Shown here: one piece after another, positions 59,812 to 64,000 of the stretch
How positions within the stretch are numbered: position 1 is the first letter of the stretch
How the letters are laid out: every line of letters starts with the position of its first letter
DNA from: Planococcus salinus
Lineage (GTDB): Bacteria; Bacillota; Bacilli; Bacillales_A; Planococcaceae
Length of the DNA: 64,000 nucleotides
Direction: 5' to 3'
Assembly (NCBI RefSeq): GCF_003719725.1
Contig: NZ_RIAX01000002.1
Span: 310,001-374,000 of the forward strand
Translations under genes and position numbers: made by a program
The notes under the pieces: model-generated
The model's input: only the letters and a program-made list of their open reading frames with translations
The model's database searches: none
Told to the model about the DNA's origin: nothing

Positions 59812-60243
59812 TTAAAAATCAAAATCAACTAAATTCTCTGCTATATCGTTGAAGGATTCTTCCGAATCAGTAAAATATTGTTCCCATGCGTCTTTAGCCC
59901 AAATTTCAAAACGGTTGGAGACGCCCAGAATGACACATTCTTTTTCTAATTTCGCGTAAGAAACCAATGTGGATGGAATGTTGATGCGTCCCTGTTTATC
60001 TAATTCCACTTCGGTGGCACCGGAAAAGAAAAATCGCGTAAAAGCCCGTGCGTCTTTCTTTGTGACTGGCAGTTCTTTCAGCTTTTCTTCAATCTTTCCC
60101 CATTCGTCCAGCGTATAGCCAAATAAGCATTGATCCAGGCCTCGGGTGATTACAAAATTCTGCCCAAGATGTTCACGAAATTTTGCAGGTACGATTAGCC
60201 GTCCCTTTGCATCAACGCTATGTTGATATTCGCCCATGAACAT
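59812..60243 (-). CDS. mraZ: Transcriptional regulator MraZ
   Basis: DNA-binding regulator of the division and cell-wall cluster, with two AbrB-like beta modules in a ring-forming protein. From ATG at 60243 ([24 protein letters not shown]) it has 143 residues, the same as B. subtilis; the second module is [24 protein letters not shown]. The frame opens 15 codons earlier, inside the repeat operator. It is the first gene of the cluster. Confidence 0.97.
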   Translation of the reverse strand: MFMGEYQHSVDAKGRLIVPAKFREHLGQNFVITRGLDQCLFGYTLDEWGKIEEKLKELPVTKKDARAFTRFFFSGATEVELDKQGRINIPSTLVSYAKLEKECVILGVSNRFEIWAKDAWEQYFTDSEESFNDIAENLVDFDF

Positions 60244-60253
60244 TCCCTTCACC

Positions 60254-60300
60254 CCACTTATTGTACTTAATGTACCACAATCCCCCACTTCTCACCACTT
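60254..60300 (-). promoter_or_regulatory. MraZ-binding repeats upstream of mraZ
   Basis: On the minus strand GTGG appears at 60298-60295, 60288-60285 and 60278-60275, spaced exactly 10 bases, and again at 60257-60254, 21 bases on. They sit in AAGTGGTGAG and AAGTGGGGGA type units like the known TGGG/GTGG MraZ boxes. The candidate -10 TACAAT and TACATT lie between the third and fourth copies, so MraZ probably controls its own promoter here. Confidence 0.75.
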
Positions 60301-60357
60301 GTTTTTAAAATATTTCACCCATGTTACAGAAAAAATCTCACGGATACTTCTTGAGAC

Positions 60358-60385
60358 AAAAAGAAAGCCTGCCGCGGCAGACTTT
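60358..60385 (-). terminator. bshC terminator
   Basis: AAAGCCTGCC (60364-60373) pairs with GGCAGACTTT (60376-60385) with one G-U pair and a CTTTTTG tail on the minus strand. It separates bshC from the mraZ cluster. Confidence 0.8.
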
Positions 60386-60391
60386 TTTCAC

Positions 60392-62011
60392 TCAGAACCA
60401 GATAATTTTGTGATTTTTGTCATATTGATACGACAACTCCAGCAAGTCCTGCACCATGTCCAATCCATAATGGTTCATATAAGGAATCGGGCTGTAGATG
60501 CGTTCCTGCAAACTTCCATTGGGGAAGAGTTCGTTTTCAATCATATTGAAGTGGGTAAACTGGACACTGTTTTGCAGTATGACTTCGTCTTCCAGCTTGT
60601 CCTTCAAAAATCTCAATTGCTTTAAATGTATTTCCAGATTCTTCTCAACCAACGGAGTCAATCCTCCACTGACAGAGGAGAACTTCTGTTTTATTTCTTC
60701 GTATTCTCTGACCAGTATTTGCTCGAGGTTTTCGACCAGCGATTCCGCTTCCTTTTCCCGGATCGATTCGAACAGAACATTCCGTAAGTCAACCAATTTT
60801 TTCTGTTCCACTATATCCGGGAACGTCAAACGGTATTTCTGCAGAAGCGTCTGTATTTGGCGGTTGACGATCGTCATGCCAAGACGAGGCATGACTACAG
60901 GCATCTCCATGTCAAACAGCTGAAAAGTGTTTTTTAATGCAGCCCAGTAAGCAATCTCACCCGGACCACCTACAAAAGCCAGCACAGGAAATACCATTTC
61001 CTGCATGACAGGCCTCGTGACCACATTGTTGCTCAATAATTCCGGTGATGTTTTGGCCACTTCTAGCAATTCTTCTTTCGTAAGCTTCACAGCGCCCTGG
61101 TTCCCGGTAAAGTTCTGGCCGTCACGCTGAAGCAAAACACGTTCTCCTTTTACAGTGACAAACAAATTGGCAGCGTTCCGATCTGCTTCCATCGCTGCAC
61201 TGTAACCATCCTTTACCAAAGCCTGTTCTGTTGATACGACAGTCTCCGCAATTTCTTTCGACCGATTGATCATCTTCACAAAATAAGGAGATTCATACTT
61301 TCTAAGTTGAGGATTTGCTGCATCGATATAAAGAAGTCCTTCTTTTTTGAAGAAGAAATTCAGGAATTCGGCAAAGAAGTCGGTAAAAGTTTTGGCCTTG
61401 TCCAAAAAATCAAAAACCACGGCATGTAATTTTTTTGTATGGTCAGTTTCCGGCAAACTGCGGAAATACTCTTCCAAATATGTACCAACCTCTTCTTTGT
61501 CCAATACTGCCGTTGAAGCAGAATGCTTTCCGTATTTTCTATGGGGGACATTCATCTTGTCTATCCGGCCATCAACTTCACGATACAAGTGGCTTATTTC
61601 AGCTAAGTCATGGTCTTCTCCGGCAATCCAAAAAACCGGCACGACGTCAGCTTTCAGTTGTTCAGAAGCCTGCTTGGCCAGGACAACAACAGAAATCGCT
61701 TTATGAACCGTGTAAAGAGGTCCCGTCAACAGACCTGCCTGCTGTCCAGTCACCACAACCGGTGCCCCTTTTTCAAATGCTTTCAGGTTCGCTTCGGCTG
61801 CTTCTGTGATTTCCCGTTGTCCCATGTAGTTGCGGATGATGCTGCTCACTTTTTCTCTGTCCACTTCATGTTGCTTCAAAATATCATACCGCCTGGCGAA
61901 CTCTTTATCCGACGGCTCATACGAAAAATAATGACGAATTGTTTTTTCGCCATTTATGTAATCAGTCATTATGTTACTGGCAGGTGCTAAGTATCGTTCC
62001 TCTAACCTCAT
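60392..62011 (-). CDS. bshC: Bacillithiol synthase BshC (cysteine-adding enzyme)
   Basis: Adds cysteine to GlcN-malate in the last step of bacillithiol synthesis. The 539-residue protein opens MRLEERYLAPASNIMTDYINGEKTIRHYF and has VVTGQQAGLLTGPLYTVHKA, VFWIAGEDHDLAEISHLY with HIGH-like residues, and a C-terminal helical coiled coil. A 250-base upstream gap (62012-62259) contains TATAGT near 62051 and a TGCCCC/GGGGCA stem but no gene. Neighbouring panE and mraZ match the Bacillus order. Confidence 0.96.
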   Translation of the reverse strand: MRLEERYLAPASNIMTDYINGEKTIRHYFSYEPSDKEFARRYDILKQHEVDREKVSSIIRNYMGQREITEAAEANLKAFEKGAPVVVTGQQAGLLTGPLYTVHKAISVVVLAKQASEQLKADVVPVFWIAGEDHDLAEISHLYREVDGRIDKMNVPHRKYGKHSASTAVLDKEEVGTYLEEYFRSLPETDHTKKLHAVVFDFLDKAKTFTDFFAEFLNFFFKKEGLLYIDAANPQLRKYESPYFVKMINRSKEIAETVVSTEQALVKDGYSAAMEADRNAANLFVTVKGERVLLQRDGQNFTGNQGAVKLTKEELLEVAKTSPELLSNNVVTRPVMQEMVFPVLAFVGGPGEIAYWAALKNTFQLFDMEMPVVMPRLGMTIVNRQIQTLLQKYRLTFPDIVEQKKLVDLRNVLFESIREKEAESLVENLEQILVREYEEIKQKFSSVSGGLTPLVEKNLEIHLKQLRFLKDKLEDEVILQNSVQFTHFNMIENELFPNGSLQERIYSPIPYMNHYGLDMVQDLLELSYQYDKNHKIIWF

Positions 62012-62259
62012 GAAAAAATGTCCCCTTTTCCCTATACATTCCCACTTACTATATCAGACCCGGCACATCACGAAAAAAAATATGCTCGGAAAAAGAACAG
62101 CGTTTATCTGTCAATGCCCCGATAAGCACTGAAAAACTTGGGGCAACAGCTCCTTTTGCTATTATCCATAAGTAAAGCGTTCGAGGGGATGAATCAGATT
62201 CTGGAGAACAGGAAATCTGAAAGCCGTCAACCGTGGCAGTCAAACCCAATCAAGGCCAG

Positions 62260-62640
62260 TTACCGGAAATACTCCTGCACTTTCATCACCATGCCGATCA
62301 GCCAAACTGCAGCGTAGGCCAGCGACAAAATCAAAAAATACGTGCGCCATAACTTCCGTAAATACTGCATAATAATAATTTCCTTCGAACGTTTCCATTC
62401 TATGATGAGATAGACGATGCCGATTATAATGGCTATAAAATAAATTATGCCCGAAGCAGCATATCCCCACAGCGTTTGTATCGACATGGGAACTGAAAAA
62501 AACAGCAAAAAAGTGGTGACATCAGCGGATATACCAACAGCTTTCCACCCCATCCTTTTTCTGGAAGAAAGCCAGACCAGCAAAAACGCCAGGAACGGCC
62601 AAAAGATAAAAATAGTTCCAATAGAATGTATAATAATCAT
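62260..62640 (-). CDS. DUF3397-like four-helix membrane protein
   Basis: A 126-residue integral membrane protein with four predicted helices (about 6-24, 34-54, 58-80, 98-118) and a charged loop WKRSKEI between the third and fourth. Its size, topology and place beside panE and bshC fit the DUF3397 family of Bacillales. No catalytic motif is visible and the function is unknown. It begins 4 bases after the panE stop, so it is co-transcribed with panE. Confidence 0.8.
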   Translation of the reverse strand: MIIIHSIGTIFIFWPFLAFLLVWLSSRKRMGWKAVGISADVTTFLLFFSVPMSIQTLWGYAASGIIYFIAIIIGIVYLIIEWKRSKEIIIMQYLRKLWRTYFLILSLAYAAVWLIGMVMKVQEYFR

Positions 62641-62643
62641 AGT

Positions 62644-63501
62644 TTAAACCTCAGCTGATTTTAATAGATGATACAGTCCTTGCAATAAGGGCAATTCCAC
62701 CGGTGAACGCTGCAATGTGTACAGAACAATGGTATCCAGCTCCAATCTTCGCCCGGCTTTCTTATCGGCCAGCATCGAAGACGTGTTTTGAGCAGTGGAT
62801 GCACACAACGCAGCAACTTCTTCAAATGGCAGCAGAACTTCCATTTCCGGAAAAGCGGCCCCTAATTCTTTATACAGATTTTTCAACAGCTCATATGCGT
62901 ACGGATTCGTCAGCAACTCCCCATTTTTAATGGACATGAGTGCTGTCAATGGGTTGATCAGGCTGTTCAGTAAAACTTTCCTGAACAGCAGGCTGTCTGC
63001 TTCCCCATGCCAGCTGCAAGGAAACCCCTCCGTCTCCAGAAGAGGACAGAATCTGTTTTCGTCGCCTTTCAGCAAAGCGAATTTTATGGTTCCTTTTCCA
63101 GTGTGCCGCACCTCACAGTCACTGAGCTTCAAGGCACCGTGCTCAACACTGCCGACAGCTATGTGTTCCTGCGGCAAGTTTTTTGCCGGCTCAACATGCA
63201 GCATACCGTTTTGGAGAAATACGATGGGATTTGATAAAAATCCTGTTTCCAACAAACTCATCACCTCATCCAATTGGCTATGCTTCACTGCCAGCAGGAT
63301 AAATGAATCAGGGTCGATGTCGTTCCAATTTGCCGTTGCCTTCACTTTGCAAACCACATCTTCTTTTTTTATGCCTTGTGCGTTGATTGTTTTAGCCTGC
63401 TCGTCACGTCTTGTCACCAGCAGCGTTTCAGCACCGGTCTGTTCCAACAAACAGGCTGTCAACATGCCTACAGCTCCTGCTCCGACGACTGTAACTTTCA
63501 C
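62644..63501 (-). CDS. panE: 2-dehydropantoate 2-reductase
   Basis: Reduces ketopantoate to pantoate with NADPH, for pantothenate and CoA. The protein begins with the Rossmann motif VTVVGAGAVGMLTACLL and has AVKHSQLDEV and FLQNGMLHV. The C-terminal helical domain includes KVLLNSLINPLTALMSIKNGEL with the catalytic Lys and Asn. GTG at 63501 follows GGAGGGGAGAGC and gives 285 residues; the longer frame to 63576 crosses the preceding terminator. Confidence 0.94.
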   Translation of the reverse strand: MKVTVVGAGAVGMLTACLLEQTGAETLLVTRRDEQAKTINAQGIKKEDVVCKVKATANWNDIDPDSFILLAVKHSQLDEVMSLLETGFLSNPIVFLQNGMLHVEPAKNLPQEHIAVGSVEHGALKLSDCEVRHTGKGTIKFALLKGDENRFCPLLETEGFPCSWHGEADSLLFRKVLLNSLINPLTALMSIKNGELLTNPYAYELLKNLYKELGAAFPEMEVLLPFEEVAALCASTAQNTSSMLADKKAGRRLELDTIVLYTLQRSPVELPLLQGLYHLLKSAEV

Positions 63502-63542
63502 GCTCTCCCCTCCTTTTCCTACTGCATGAATCCACTGTTCAC

Positions 63543-63574
63543 AAAAAAGAAGCCTGCCATGGAAAGCAGACTTC
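63543..63574 (-). terminator. Terminator of the carboxyltransferase gene
   Basis: GAAGCCTGC (63549-63557) pairs with GCAGACTTC (63566-63574), with one G-U pair, followed by six T on the minus strand. Confidence 0.85.
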
Positions 63575-63588
63575 AAGGCTATTATTCA

Positions 63589-64000
63589 TTATACGGGAAA
63601 AACTCCGTGTTTTCGATATGGTAATGGCAAATCTTTCGACTCATAGAAAGAAAAGCGTTGAATCAGTACTTCCCTTAAGTCGTGCGGTGCCACGATTTCA
63701 TCAACAATCAATTCCGAGGCCAACCGGTAGATGTCGATTTCCTCTTTGTATTCCTGATGTTTCTGCTGCACGTACTGAAGGCGTTCTTTCGGATCTTCAA
63801 TGGCTTCGATCTTATTCGAATAAACGGCATTGACCGCAGCTTCGGGACCCATTACTGCGATTTGCGCTGTCGGCAGTGCGATGCAGATGTCGGGTTCAAA
63901 TGCCGGCCCGGCCATTGCATACAACCCTGCTCCATATGCTTTCCGCACAATTACAGAAATCTTTGGCACGGTCGCAGAACTCATTGCAGCGATGAATTTG
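63589..64000 (-). CDS. Acyl-CoA carboxylase carboxyltransferase subunit, C-terminal part (cut by window edge)
   Basis: The frame continues past the right edge and its last about 137 residues are seen. KISVIVRKAYGAGLYAMAGPAFEPDICIALPTAQIAVMGPEAAVNAVY is the C-terminal carboxyltransferase domain of the propionyl-CoA/methylcrotonyl-CoA carboxylase beta family. The ending VDEIVAPHDLREVLIQRF also fits. The substrate cannot be told from this part. It converges with nothing and ends in its own terminator before panE. Confidence 0.9.
   Translation of the reverse strand, partial: KFIAAMSSATVPKISVIVRKAYGAGLYAMAGPAFEPDICIALPTAQIAVMGPEAAVNAVYSNKIEAIEDPKERLQYVQQKHQEYKEEIDIYRLASELIVDEIVAPHDLREVLIQRFSFYESKDLPLPYRKHGVFPV

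Noticed and set aside
62049-62249. 66-codon minus-strand frame between panE/DUF3397 and bshC
   Set aside because: No ribosome-binding site and no recognisable content; treated as upstream region of bshC.

Overview
The window is chromosomal DNA from a low-to-mid GC Gram-positive bacterium of the order Bacillales. Gene order follows the Bacillus subtilis yllA-ftsZ-ylmH-ileS-pyr-gmk-prkC-fapR-smc arm closely, read right to left because almost everything is on the minus strand. Sporulation genes expected at these loci in B. subtilis are missing: spoVD and spoVE in the division cluster, spoIIGA/sigE/sigG after ftsZ, and spoVM beside rpmB. This points to a non-sporulating member of the Planococcus/Planomicrobium type. 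That placement is an inference from gene content, not from a database search.

Layout, left to right. (1) 1-5010: start of smc (cut by the window edge), rnc, acpP, fabG, fabD, plsX and fapR, the FapR-controlled fatty-acid and phospholipid operon, with a clear FapR operator and promoter. (2) 5011-8620: recG, sdaAA, sdaAB. (3) About 8677-10087: a stand-alone TnpB insertion element with end hairpins and a probable omegaRNA/reRNA, sitting between sdaAB and the fakA terminator. (4) 10121-12565: fakA, an Asp23-family gene, and rpmB on the plus strand. (5) 12622-24907: a long co-directional run gmk-rpoZ-coaBC-priA-def-fmt-rsmB-prpC-prkC-rsgA-rpe-thiN, without rlmN. (6) 25177-29623: rqcH, an orphan cystine-type ABC permease, a small membrane protein with an L7/L12-like tail, and dsdA. 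(7) 29891-40715: pyrR-uraA-pyrB-carA-carB-pyrK-pyrD-pyrF-pyrE, with two PyrR attenuators. It has no pyrC; a 411-bp structured repeat lies in that position. (8) 40712-47759: rluD, lspA, ileS with a T-box leader, divIVA, ylmH, a short second copy of the repeat, yggT, sepF. (9) 47756-60243: ylmE, ftsZ, ftsA, sbp, two DUF881 genes, divIB, murD, mraY, pbpB, ftsL, rsmH, mraZ: a slimmed-down division and cell-wall cluster. (10) 60392-64000: bshC, a DUF3397-like membrane protein, panE, and the C-terminal end of an acyl-CoA carboxylase carboxyltransferase.

Functionally the window joins lipid synthesis, translation (IF-Met formylation and deformylation, rRNA modification, ribosome rescue), Ser/Thr phosphosignalling (PrkC/PrpC), de novo pyrimidine synthesis and the core of septum formation. 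Most genes are ordinary housekeeping. The unusual material is the TnpB element, the repeat family and its junction with pyrB, a 21-bp phased repeat array upstream of dsdA, promoters whose -35 boxes share bases with the stop codon of the gene before, and the missing genes in otherwise conserved operons. I see no strong candidate for a wholly new defence or metabolic system.
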